64,000 nt of DNA from Acrocarpospora macrocephala (GTDB lineage: Bacteria > Actinomycetota > Actinomycetes > Streptosporangiales > Streptosporangiaceae): the NCBI RefSeq assembly GCF_009687865.1, contig NZ_BLAE01000011.1, positions 208,774 to 272,773 of the forward strand, in the 5' to 3' direction. Below the pieces are notes generated by a model that ran no database searches, was not told the DNA's origin, and was given only the letters and a program-made list of their open reading frames with translations. Both the position numbers and the translations under genes were made by a program. Positions 41,701 through 52,700 of this stretch are shown here, piece by piece; position 1 is the stretch's first letter, and each line of letters starts with the position of its first letter.

Positions 41701-43687
41701 ACACCGGGAAACGCTCATACAGCTCCCGGCCCATCCCCTCCCGCTGACTCCCCTGACCAGAAAACAGATACGCCAACGCCCGACCCGCACGACCACCGAC
41801 CACCTGACCCGAGGGCTCACCCGCCGCCAACGACCACAACCCCGCCAGCAACTCCCCACGGTCACCGGCAACCACCACCGCACGCTCATCCAGAACCGCA
41901 CGACCACGCGCCAGCGAATAACCCACATCCGCCGGATCAAGATCAGCTGCCGCAAGCTCTGCCAACCGCGTCGCCTGCCCTCGCAGACCCGCGAGACTAC
42001 GCCCAGAGACCACCCAAAATGCCGGAGCCCCCAGCGACGACGGCGAAGCCGACACCGGCAACGACGCATCGACAGTGGGAGCACCGGCCACCCGCCGAGA
42101 GCGAGCGGCCAGGCGCGCCGACTCGCCGATTCCTCCCACCACGGACGCGGCCAAAGACGCAGCCTCGGATCCCGCCGCGGACGCGACCGTGGACCCTTGC
42201 TCGGACGCGGCTGCGGATGCGGCTTTGGACCCCGCCACGGCCCCTGCCAGTGACCCTGACCCGGACGCGACCTCGGGCGACGACAACGGCGACAGCGGCT
42301 CCGACGGCGGCTCTTCGATGATCACGTGGGCGTTGGTGCCACTCACGCCGAACGCCGACACGCCCGCACGGCGCGTCACGCCCGACGGCCACTCCCGGGT
42401 CTCGGTCAGCAACTCCACCGATCCCGCCGACCAGTCCACATACGGCGACGGCTCATCCACATGCAACGTCCGCGGCAGCAACCCATGCCGGATCGCCTGC
42501 ACCACCTTGATCACACCACCGACCCCCGCCGCCGCCTGCGCGTGACCGATGTTCGACTTCAGCGAACCCAGCCACAACGGACGGCCGGCGTCGCGGCTCT
42601 GCCCGTACGTGGCGAGCAGCGCGTGCGCCTCGATCGGGTCACCCAGTGTCGTGCCGGTGCCGTGCGCCTCCACCAAGTCGATCTGGTTGGGGGCCAGCTC
42701 GGCCGAGGACAGCGCCCGCCGGATCACCCGCTGCTGGGACGGGCCGTTCGGCGCCGTGAGCTGGCTGCTGCGGCCGTCCTGGTTGACGGCGCTGCCCCGC
42801 AGCAGAGCCAGGACCCGGCGCCCGTTCCGGCGCGCGTCCGAGAGCCGTTCGAGCGCCAGCAGCCCGACGCCCTCCGCCCACGCGGTGCCGTCCGCCGCAC
42901 CCGCGAACGCCTTGACCCGGCCGTCGGGGGCCAGCCCGCGCTGCCGCGCGAACTCGATGAACATGCCGGGCGCGGCCAGCACGGTGGCGCCACCGGCGAG
43001 CGCGAAGGAGCACTCGCCCAGCCGCAGCGACTGCGCCGCCAGATGCAACGCGACCAGCGACGACGAACAGGCCGTGTCCACCGTCACCGCCGGACCCTCG
43101 AACCCGAACGAGTACGCGATCCGCCCCGACGCGACGCTGGTCGTGTTCCCGGTCAGCACGTAGCCGTCGGTGTTGCGGGCCGGGCGGTGGTGCAGGCTGG
43201 GGCCGTACTCCTGGGCGATCACGCCCGCGAAGACGCCCGCGTCGGAGCCGCGCAGCGCGGACGGGTCCACGGCGGCGTCCTCCAGCGCCTCCCAGGCGGT
43301 CTCCAGCAGCAGCCGCTGCTGCGGATCGGTGGCCAGCGCCTCCCGGGGCGAGATCCCGAAGAACCCCGCGTCGAAGCCGGCGGCGTCGTAGAGGAAACCG
43401 CCCTCCCGGACGTAGGTGGCACCGCTGCGGTCCGGATCGGGATGGTAGAGCGCGTCGAGGTCCCAGCCGCGGTCGGCGGGGAAGGGCCCGATCGCGTCCC
43501 GCCCGTCGGTCACCAGCCGCCACAGATCCGCGGGTGAAGCCACCCCGCCGGGGAACCGGCAGGCCATGCCCACGATGGCGATCGGTTCCCGGCTCGCCGA
43601 CTCCACCTCTTGGAGGCGCTGCCGGGTCCGCCGGAGCTGGTGCGTCACCTGGTTGAGGTAGGAGCGGAGCTTCTCTTCTTCGGTCAT
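38750..43687 (-). CDS. Type I PKS, module 2: KS-AT(malonyl)-KR-ACP
   Basis: The ATG at 43687 starts a standard docking helix ([20 protein letters not shown]); an in-frame GTG at 43705, overlapping the previous stop, would add six residues. Approximate domains over 1645 residues: KS 33-460 (Cys near 205), AT 635-930 (GHSIGE near 761, HAFHS near 852: malonyl), the structural half of the KR 1010-1220, KR 1225-1400 ([12 protein letters not shown] near 1318: B-type, YAPGN), ACP near 1530 ([11 protein letters not shown]), C-terminal docking helices. No DH is present, so the module should leave a hydroxyl. The KS-AT linker is Ala/Ser-rich and longer than usual. The AT DNA is nearly the same as in module 5. 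Confidence 0.93.
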   Translation of the reverse strand: MTEEEKLRSYLNQVTHQLRRTRQRLQEVESASREPIAIVGMACRFPGGVASPADLWRLVTDGRDAIGPFPADRGWDLDALYHPDPDRSGATYVREGGFLYDAAGFDAGFFGISPREALATDPQQRLLLETAWEALEDAAVDPSALRGSDAGVFAGVIAQEYGPSLHHRPARNTDGYVLTGNTTSVASGRIAYSFGFEGPAVTVDTACSSSLVALHLAAQSLRLGECSFALAGGATVLAAPGMFIEFARQRGLAPDGRVKAFAGAADGTAWAEGVGLLALERLSDARRNGRRVLALLRGSAVNQDGRSSQLTAPNGPSQQRVIRRALSSAELAPNQIDLVEAHGTGTTLGDPIEAHALLATYGQSRDAGRPLWLGSLKSNIGHAQAAAGVGGVIKVVQAIRHGLLPRTLHVDEPSPYVDWSAGSVELLTETREWPSGVTRRAGVSAFGVSGTNAHVIIEEPPSEPLSPLSSPEVASGSGSLAGAVAGSKAASAAASEQGSTVASAAGSEAASLAASVVGGIGESARLAARSRRVAGAPTVDASLPVSASPSSLGAPAFWVVSGRSLAGLRGQATRLAELAAADLDPADVGYSLARGRAVLDERAVVVAGDRGELLAGLWSLAAGEPSGQVVGGRAGRALAYLFSGQGSQREGMGRELYERFPVFAEAFDAAVKELDAHLAGALVGGAPGEAVGGGLGVVPADVPGGAVGELGGLSVRDVVFGSAGLLDQTVYTQSGLFALQVGLFRLLESWGIFPDFLVGHSIGELAAAHVAGVWSLTDAARVVAARGRLMQALPSGGAMAAIEASEEEVPEGVEIAAINGPNSVVITGDEDAVEAVVASWKRRTRRLTVSHAFHSARMEPMLGEFRQILESVTFSEPVIPVVSTLTGRVSDITDPGYWVRQVREPVRFADAIRTLDAAEVTTFLEIGPDAVLAGMARESLPDGRVVASVLRKGRPEEETALFALGHAHIHGRPIDWEAVIPGATRVDLPTYAFQRERFWLDASKPGGALAQGVDAWRHQVAWRRMPEPSGGSLQGRWLVLVPEGAGAEQAADLAERALSRRGAQVVRVLVPSADRAKLAAELASAGQVAGVLSLLSVTTRDRAEAVPWAYAGNLALLQAAHDTLLTAPLWYVTGNAVSTGSGDAAPDPAQALLWGLGAIASVESPAHWGGLVDLPEPYNEENWERLAALLGGAEREVAIRSSGVYARRLARTPPPDETRSWTTDGTVLVTGGTGALGGHVAAWLAGRGVRHLLLVGRRGAAAPGTAELSERLAALGAEATYAAADVGDRDALARVLASIPPERPLTAVVHAAADLDDGLITALTPERVERVLRVKAGGARHLHELTRDLDLSAFVLFSSVAGVCGVAGQANYAPGNAYLDAMAARRRAEGLPATSIAWGRWAGAGLADPAAGRTLARYGLRAMPPDLAVTALGKALDRDETHVVIADVDWAALFGNRPHTLVSELPEAHQETTTAPPAEEDLAGRLAGLTETEQHRLLLRLVRTQVAAVQGRPSPEAVDPGVRFRDQGFDSLAGVELRNRLAAATGLRLPPSLVYDHPTPDALAAHLRIEIAPGSGPDAVASVLERIDALEGALATLTGQDREAAGARLRRLATWGDGVPSAADELESAGDDELVEFITRTLGIS
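41060..42010 (-). repeat. Homogenised AT tract (module 2 copy)
   Basis: This is the partner of 26990-27910. It differs from it mainly by a 27-30 base insertion near 41600-41630 and scattered substitutions. A second matching pair covers the end of the KS (about 42430-42560 against 28266-28400). Confidence 0.75.
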
Positions 43688-43701
43688 GGACGCGATGCCC
43701 T

Positions 43702-46700
43702 TCACGAAAGACGCAGTTCGGTGTCGATGAGCTCGAAGAGCTCCTCATTGGTGGCCAGGTCGATCTCGGCGTCCACCACCGTCCCGAGCTCGGCGCCGCT
43801 CTCCGGCTCCGCCGGGACGAGCCGTTCCCGCAGGTACGCGGCGAGCGCGAGCGGAGTCGGATGATCGAACACGAGGGTGGACGGCAACCTCAGACCGGTG
43901 ACCTGACCGAGCCGGTTACGCAACTCGACGCTGCTGAGCGAGTCGAACTCGCCTTCCAGGAAGCCCCGGTCGGGCGGGACTGCGTCGGTGTCCACATGTC
44001 CGAGCACCGCCGCCGCGGCGGTCCGTACGAGGTCGAGCAGGCGGCTCGACTGTTCGGCCTCGGAGCGGAGCGCGAGCTCCCCGGCCAATGACGCGGAACT
44101 GTTCGGGTGGCCGTCCGCGTGACCGTTTGGGTAACCGGCCGAATGGCCGCTCGCATAGCCAGGCGCATGACCGTTCGCGTGTCCGGGCGAATGGCCGTTC
44201 GCGAGGGCCCGGTTCCGGCGAAGGTGGGCGAATAGCGGGGAACCGCTCGCCTCGTGGTCCAGGTGGGCGGTCACCGCCACCGGATCCGGCCCGGCCAGCG
44301 CGGCGTCGAGCAGGGCGAGTGCCTGCGCGGTACCCATCGGCGGGAGCCCGGCGCGGGCCAGCCGGGCGCGGTCCGCCGGGGTGAGGTGGCGGGTCATGCC
44401 GCTCGGCTCGGCCCACTGTCCCCAGGCCAGCGCGGTGGCGGGCAGGCCGTTCGCCCGCCGGTGCCGTGCCAGCGCGTCGAGGAAGGAGTTGGCGGCGGCG
44501 TACCCGGCCTGGCCCGCGGTGCCGAGGAGACCGGCCGCCGACGAGAACAGCACGAAGGCCGACAGGTCCCGGTCCCGGGTGAGCTCGTGCAGGTGCCAGG
44601 CGGCGTCGGCCTTGGGCCGCAGGACGCCCGTGATCCGCTCCGGGGTGAGCGACCCGAGCACGCCGTCGTCGAGGACGCCCGCCGCGTGCACCACGGCGGT
44701 CAGCGGATGCGCGGCCGGCACGGCGTCGATCAGCGCGGACAGCGAGATCGGGTCGGCGACGTCCACGGCGGCGATCCGCACGTCGGCGCCGAGTTCGGCC
44801 AGTTCGGCCCGGAGCTCGGGGGCGCCCGGCGCGCTCAGACCGGCTCGGCTGGCGAGAAGCAGGTGCCGTACCCCGTGCTTGGTGACCAGATGGCGTACGG
44901 TGAGCGCGCCGAGGGCACCGGTCCCGCCGGTCACCAGGACGGTCCCGTCCGGGTCCAGCCGTCCGGCCGGCAGGGTGAGGACCAGCTTGCCGGTGTGCCG
45001 CGCCTGGCTGAGGCGGCGGAGCGCCCGCCGGGCGTGGCGTACGTCCCAGGCGGTGACCGGCAGGGGAGCCAGCGCGCCGCTGCCGAACAGGCCGGTCAGC
45101 TCGCCGAGCATTACGGCGATCCGGTCGGGGTCCACCTCGAACAAGTCGAACGCCTGGTAGCTGACGCCCGGATGGGCGGCCGCGACCGCGCCGGGGTCGC
45201 GCGGGTCGGTCTTGCCCAGCTCGACGAACCTGCCGCCGTCGCCGAGCAGGCGCAGCGAGGCGTCGGTGAACTCGTGGGCGAGGGTGTTGAGGACGATGTC
45301 GACGGGCGGGAAGGCGGTCGCGAAGTCGAGTGTGCGGGTGGAGGCGATGTGGGCGTCGTCCAGCCCCTGTTCCCGCAGGGTCGGCCATTTGGCGGGCGAG
45401 GCGGTGCCGTAAACCTCGGCTCCCCAGTGGCGGGCGAGCTGGACGGCGGCCATGCCGACGCCACCCGTGGCGGCGTGCACCAGCACACGCTCTCCCGGCT
45501 GAAGTGCCGCCAGTCCGGCGAGCCCGTGGTAGGCGGTCAGGAAGGCGACCGGCGCGGCGGCGGCCTGCGCGAACGTCCATCCAGCGGGGATCGGCACCAG
45601 GTAACGCCGATCGGTGATCGCGACCGGCCCGATAGTCCCCGGTACAAGTCCCATGACGCGGTCGCCCGGGACGAGGTCCGCCACGCCGGGTCCGGCCTCG
45701 ATCACAACGCCCGCGGCCTCGGCGCCGATCCTGGCCTCGCCGGGGTAGAGGCCGAGCGCGATGAGCACGTCGCGGAAGTTCAGCCCCGCCGCCCGGATCG
45801 CGACCCTGACCTCGCCGGGGGCGAGCGGGCGCGACAGATCCGCGGCCGGGAGCGCGGCGATCCCGTCGGCGACGCCCCGCGTGGAGACGTCCAGCCGCCA
45901 CTCCTCGCCGGGCAACGCCAGGACGTCCTCCGGCGTGGGACGGGCCAGCCGAGGAACCAGGATCTCGCCCTGGCGCACCGCCGACTGGCTCTCCCCGCTC
46001 GCCACCGCACTCGCCAGCACGGCCAGCGACTCCGGCAGGCCATCGTGGTCGATCAGCGTGAGTCGTCCAGGAAACTCCGTTTGCGCGGTCCGGCCCAGGC
46101 CCCAGAGCCCGGCATCCCCGAGCCCCGCCACGTCCTCCCCGTCACGCGTGCCGATCGCGCCGCGAGTGACCAGAACCACCCGGGCCGCCGCAAGCCGGGC
46201 ATCTTCCAGCGCGCTCTGGAGCAGCCCGAGCCCAGCCGCCGTCCCCTCGTGCAGCGCCCCCGGCAACGCCTCCCCACCGGACGCCACCGCGACCACCAGC
46301 ACCTCCGGCCGGCCCGCCACCGCCGACCCCAGATCATCGAAACGCGGCACACCGGGCACGCCAACCCCCACCGCCGCCCACCGCGCCGTATCCACCGCCG
46401 ACGGCGTCGGCACCCCCACCCAATCCAGCCGGTACGGCACCGCCACCGCAAACCCACCCCTTGGGGCAGACCGGAACGTCAGCGACTCAACCACGATCAC
46501 CGCCGCCCCCGAGCCATCCACCGCCACCAACCGAACCGTGTCCACCCCAATCGGCGTCACCCGCACCCGCAACGCCGTCGCTCCAGCCCCAGCCGTCACC
46601 ACCCCCTGCCACGCAAACGGAATCCGAACACCCCGCCCGTGCCCACCCTGACTACCGCGACCGCCGTGAGCGTCCGGGCCGCTCTGACTGTCCGACCCGT

Positions 46701-49700
46701 CCGGGCCCACGTGACCGCCGTGACCGTTCTGAGCGTCCGGGCCGCTCTGACCGTCCAAGCCGTGCGGGCCCACGTGACCGCCGTGCCTGCTCTGACCGCC
46801 GTGACCGTTCTGAGCATCCGGGCCGTCCGAGCCGTCTGGGCTGGTTCGATCGTGGTTCGCCTGATCGCCGTCCGGGAGCACGATCCCCACTGCGGCGTGC
46901 AGGGCGGCGTCGAGCAATGCCGGGTGGATGCCGTATCCGCTTGCGGTGGGTAGTTGATCCGCCGGAAGGCTCACCTCGGCGAGGACCTCTTCGCCCAACC
47001 GCCAGGCGGCGGTCAGCCCTTGGAAGGCGGGGCCGTAGGTGTAGCCCTGGTCGTGGAGTCGCTCGTACCAGCCGGTCAGGTCGACGGGCCGGGCATTCGG
47101 CGGCGGCCATGCCCCGGCTAAGGCCAGGACGGAAGCCGCGGGCTCCGCCTCGGCGGGAGCGCGCACGTCTGCCGCCACGGAAGTCACGGGTCCGGCCTCG
47201 GCGGGGGCGTACACGTCTGCCGCCGTGGGAATCATGGGCCCCGCCTCGAGAGAGGCCCGCGCATCTGTCGCCGTGGGAGTCACGAGTCCGGCCTCGACGG
47301 GGGCGAGTATGCCCGTTGCGTGCCTGGTCCATGGTTCGGTGGTCGCGGTGCGGGAGTGGACGGTGAGCAGGCGGCGGCCGGAACCGTCGGCGGCGGTGGT
47401 GCGGACTTGGAGTTGGACGTCGCCGTGTGGGGGCAGGGCCAGTGGTGCCTCCAGGGTCAGTTCCGCTAGTTGGAGCCCGCCGGAGCGCTTGGCGGCGTGG
47501 GTGGCCAGTTCTACGAAGGCCGTGCCTGGCAGGAGCGCGGTGCCGCCGATGGCGTGGTCGGCCAGCCAGGGCTGGGCGCTGGTGGAGAGGCGAGCAGTCA
47601 GCAGGATGCCTTGGCCGTCCGCCAGGTCGATGGCGGCGCCGAGAAGGGGATGATCTGCCGCGTCGAGTCCAGCGGCGGCGGGACTGGCGACGGGGACAGG
47701 CGGGGCGAGCCAGAAGCGTCGGCGCTGGAAGGCGTAGGTGGGCAGGTCTACCAGGCGGGCCCCGCGCCCAGCCAGGCCACCATGCCGATCCCCGTGCCGA
47801 TCAGTGGGCCGATCAGCGGGCCGATCACCATGCCAATCACTGTGCCGATCGGCATGCCAGTCGGCGTGCCAGTCGACGTAGACGCCGTTGACGTGGAGGG
47901 TGGCCAGGGCCGTACGGAATGCGAGCGGTTCGGGGTGGCCGGGACGGGACGCGGTGACGAGCGTGTGCGGGGGCGTGTCCGCGAGGCAGTCGTGGGCGAG
48001 CGAGGTGAGCGTGCCGCCTGGGCCGAGTTCGAGGTAGTCGGTCACGCCGAGCTCCCGGAGGGCGGCGATGCCGTCGCTGAACCGGACCGGCCGCCGGATG
48101 TGGTCCGCCCAGTAACCCGGGTCACGTAACTGCTCGGCGGTGGCCGGTCGGCCGGTGACGTTGGAGATCAGTGGAATACGTGGCGGCGCGAAGGCCACCC
48201 CTTCCGCGACCGCGCGGAACACGGCTGGCACCTCGTCCATGTGCGGCGAGTGGAAAGCGTGGCTGACCTGGAGCAGCTTGGCCTGGCGACCCCGCGAACG
48301 CCAGCGCTCCGCTATCTCGCCGACCACGTCCCGGTCCCCGGAGATCACCACCGAGTCGGGTCCGTTGATCGCCGCCAGATCCACCGCGCCGGGATGCTCC
48401 GCCAGCAGTTTGGCGATCTCCGCCTCGCCGCCCCGCAACGCGGCCATCGCACCGACAGCGGGCACGGCCTGCATGAGCCGCCCCCGCGCGGCGACCAGCG
48501 CGGCGGCGTCCGGCAGTGAGAACACGCCCGCCACGTGCGCGGCGGCCAGTTCACCGACCGAATGGCCGATCAACTGGTCGGGCTGCGGGAGGAAGGACTC
48601 CGCCAGCCGGTAGAGGGCGACCCCGAAGGCGAACAGCGCGGGCTGGGTGTACGCGGTGGTGTCCAGCCTGGCCGCGTTCTCCGTGCCCGGCTCGGCGAAC
48701 ATGACCTCCCGGATGGGATGGTCAAGATGCGTGTCCAGGTGCCGGGTCACCTCGGCGAGCGCGTCGGCGAAGACGGGAAACTCCTCGGCCAGCCGCCGCC
48801 CCATCCCGGCGCGCTGGCTGCCCTGACCGGGAAACAGGAAGGCGAGCCCGCCCGTCCTAGCGGCGACACCCCGCACGAGCCCGGCGCCAGCCTCACCTCC
48901 GGCGAGCGCCTGCAAGGCGGCCAGCACCTCGGCACGGCCGCCACCCAGCACCACAGCCCGGCGCTCGAAGGTGGCCCGCCCGGTGACCAGCGTGTACGCC
49001 ACATCTGGCAGAGCAAGCCCATCGTCCTCAGCCAGCCGCCCCCGAAGCCGGGCCGCCTGCTCGCGAAGCGCATCCTCAGACCTGGCCGAGAGAACCAACG
49101 GCAGAGCAAGCCCATCGTCCTCAGCCAGCCCCGCCCGAAGCCGAGGCACCTGCTCGCGAAGCGCATCCTCAGACCTGGCCGAGGAAATCAACGGCAGAGC
49201 AAGCCCATCGTCCTCAGCCACCCCCGCCCGAAACCGGGACACCTGCTCGCGAAGCGCATCCTCAGACCTGGCCGAGGAATCCAAGGGCATGGCATCCGGC
49301 CCCGACGCACGCCGCGTCTCCTCAGTGCCAGACTCCACCCCGAGCTCACGATCGGACACCGAAGGAAGCGTGGGATCCGGCTCCGCAGAGGGCTCACGAC
49401 CGGACACCGAACGGAACGCGAGATCCGACTCCGCAGAAAGTTCACGATCGGACACCGAACGGAACGCGGCATCCGACTCCGCAGAAAGTTCACGATCCAA
49501 CCCCGAACGGAACGCGGCATCTGACTCCGCAGAGAGCTCACGATCGAGCCCCGAATGGGACGCGAGGGCCGACTCTGTGGGGAGTTCGGAGTTGGAATCA
49601 GTTGGGGTGTGTTCCGGGAGTTCGGTGGGGGCCTGTTCCAGGATGAGGTGGGCGTTGGTGCCGCTGATGCCGAAGGAGGATATGGCCGCTCGGCGGGGGC

Positions 49701-52700
49701 GTCCGGTGGTCGGCCAAGGGGTGGGTTCGGTGAGGAGGGCGAGTGTGCCTGAGGTCCAGTCGATGTGGGGGGATGGGTGGTCGACGTGCAAAGTGGCGGG
49801 GAGGGTTCCGTGCCTGATGGCCTGGACCATGGCGACGAGGCTGGTGACGCCGGCGGCGGCTTGGGTGTGGCCTAGGTGGGATTTGCAGGAGCCGAGGAGG
49901 AGGGGAGTTGCGGGGTCGCGGTCCTGGCCGTAGGTGGCCAGGAGGGCTCCGGCCTCGATCGGGTCGCCGAGGGTGGTGCCGGTGCCGTGCGCCTCTACCG
50001 CGTCGATCTCGGTGGGTGACAGGTCGGCGGCGGCCAGGGCGGCGCGGATGACGCGCTCCTGGGCTGGACCGCTGGGGGCGGTGAGGCCGTTGCTCGCGCC
50101 GTCCTGGTTGATCGCGCTGCCTCGGACGACGGCGAGGACGGGATGTCCGTGGCGGCGGGCCTGTGACAGCGGTTCCAGCAGGACGAGGCCGACAGCCTCT
50201 GACCAGGCGGTGCCGTTCGCGGCGGCGGCGAACGGTTTGCACCTGCCGTCGGGGGCGAGGCCGCCCTGGCGGCTGAACTCGGTGAACATGCCGGGGGTCG
50301 ACATCACGGCGGCGCCGCCCGCGACGGCCCGCTCGCATTCGCCCCGGCGGAGCGCCTGAACGGCCAGGTGGATGGCGACCAGCGAGGACGAACAGGCGGT
50401 GTCGACGGTGAGCGCGGGACCTTCCAGCCCCAGCGTGTACGCGATCCTGCCAGAAGCCACACTGGGCAGGGTCCCGGTGAGGGCGTGGCCCTGGTAACCG
50501 TCCGGGGTCTCGTGCAGACGTGGGCCATACTCCTGCGGTGTGACCCCGACGAATACGCCGGTACGACTGCCGCGTTGACCGGCCGGATCCAGGCCGGCCC
50601 GCTCATAGAGTTCCCACGCCGATTCCAGCAGCAGCCGCTGCTGCGGGTCCATGGTGGCGGCTTCACGCGGGCTCAACCCGAAGAAGGCCGCGTCAAAAAG
50701 GTCGGCGTCGCGCAGAAAACCGCCAGAGCCGGTGACGGAGGTCCCGACGGCCGAAGTCCCGGAGAGAGAGGTCCCGATGGCCGAGGTCCCGGAGAGAGAG
50801 GTCCCGGAGAGAGAGGTCCCGGAGAGAGAGGTCCCGGAGAGAGAGGTCCCGGAGAGAGAGGTCCCGCTGACAGAGGCCCCGGTGGCACCGGCGCTGGTGT
50901 CAGTCGCGCTGGTGTCAGTCGCGCCGGTGAAGGGCGCGGGAAGCAGTCGGTTCAGGTCCCAGCCGCGATTGTCAGGGAAGTCGCCGATCACGTCGCGGGT
51001 GGAGCCGAGCACACGCCACAGGTCCTCGGGCGAGGTGGCGTCGCCGGGCCACCGGCCGCTCATGGCGACGATCGCGATCGGCTCGTCGGCACCTGCCGCG
51101 GGAACGTCGACTGGTGGTGGCGGCGCGTCGGGCGAGATCGTGGCGGTCAGGTATCCGGTGACCGCCCGGGGAGTCGGATGGTCGTAGATCAGCGAGGCGG
51201 GCAGGTTCAGCCCGGTGGCTGTGCCGAGCCGGTCCCGGAACTCGACCGCCGCCGCCGAGTCGAACCCCAGATCCTTGAAGGTCGCCTCGTCGTCGACAGC
51301 GTCGCCGGAGGGGTACCCGAGCACCAGCGCCGCGCTCTGCGCCACTGCCACCCGAACAGCCCGCTCCCGCTCGATCCGGTCGAGCGCGCCGAGCCCGCCG
51401 GAGCCGCCGATCCCATTGGGCTCCCTTGAGCCGCCGACGCCCGGCCCGCTGGACTTCCCTGAGCCGCCCAGCCCGCCGAACACACCGGACTCACCTGATT
51501 CGCTAGCCTCGGCGAATACACGTAGCCCGTCGAATCCGCTGGCTTCGGTGGATACACCCAGCCCGTCAGATCCGCTCGCCTCGGCGAATACACCCAGCCC
51601 GTCAGATCCGCTCGCCTCGGCGAATACACCCAGCCCGTCAGATCCGCTCGCCTCGGCGAATACACCCAGCCCGTCAGATCCGCTCGCCTCGGCGGATACA
51701 CCTGGTCCATCGGGTCCGCCAAGCGTGTCGGATCCCCGGGCGGGTGCGGATTCCTGTCCGGCGGCCAGGGTCGAGGCGGATTCACGCCGGGCGGCCAGGG
51801 TGGGGGCGGGATCGTGTCTGAGCCAGAGGGGGCGGCGTTGGAAGGGGTAGGTGGGTAGGTCCACCAGCTGGGCTTGGTCGCCGATCACGTCCGGCCAGGC
51901 CACTGTGCCGCCTCCGGTGTGCACCCGGGCGAGGGAGAGCAGGAACTGGCGTAGGTCGCCGTGGTCGCGGCGGAGGGTGCCGGTGGCGAGCACGTCGCCG
52001 GCGGTCTCCCGGATGCCCTCGGTGAGGATCGGGTGGGGGCTGCTCTCCACGAACACGCCGTGCCCGTCAGCGACGGCGGTGCGGACGGCCAGGGCGAGTT
52101 CCACGGTCTGGCGGAGGTTGCGGTACCAGTACGCGGCGGTGAGTTCCGTGGTGTCGAGACGGCCGCCGGTGACGGTGGAGTAGAACGCCACCTCCGCCGG
52201 GCGGGGCCGGATGTCGCCCAGCTCGTCGAGGAGGCGTCGCCGCAGTGGTTCGACCTGGGGCGAGTGGGACGCGTAGTCGACGGGGACGGTGCGCACCCGT
52301 ACGCCCTCCGCACGGTAGGCGGTGAGGAGTTCGGCCAGGGCCTCGGCATCGCCGGAGACCACGGTGGCGCGGGGACCGTTGACCGCGGCCACGCCGAGCT
52401 GGTCGCCCCACCGGGACACCCGCGCGCGCACCCGGTCGGCGGGCAGGGCCACCGAGGCCATTCCACCCCGGCCCGCGACGGCGGCGATGGCCCTGCTTCG
52501 GAGCGCCACCACCCTGGCGGCGTCGTCCAAGGACAGCGCCCCGGCGATGTGCGCGGCGGCGATCTCACCTTGCGAGTGGCCGATGACCGCGTCGGGGCGT
52601 ACACCGGCGGCTTCCCACAACCGGGCAAGCGACACCATGACCGCGAAGAGCGCAGGCTGCACGACGTCGACGCGGTCCAGCGAAGGCGCGCCGGGGCGCC

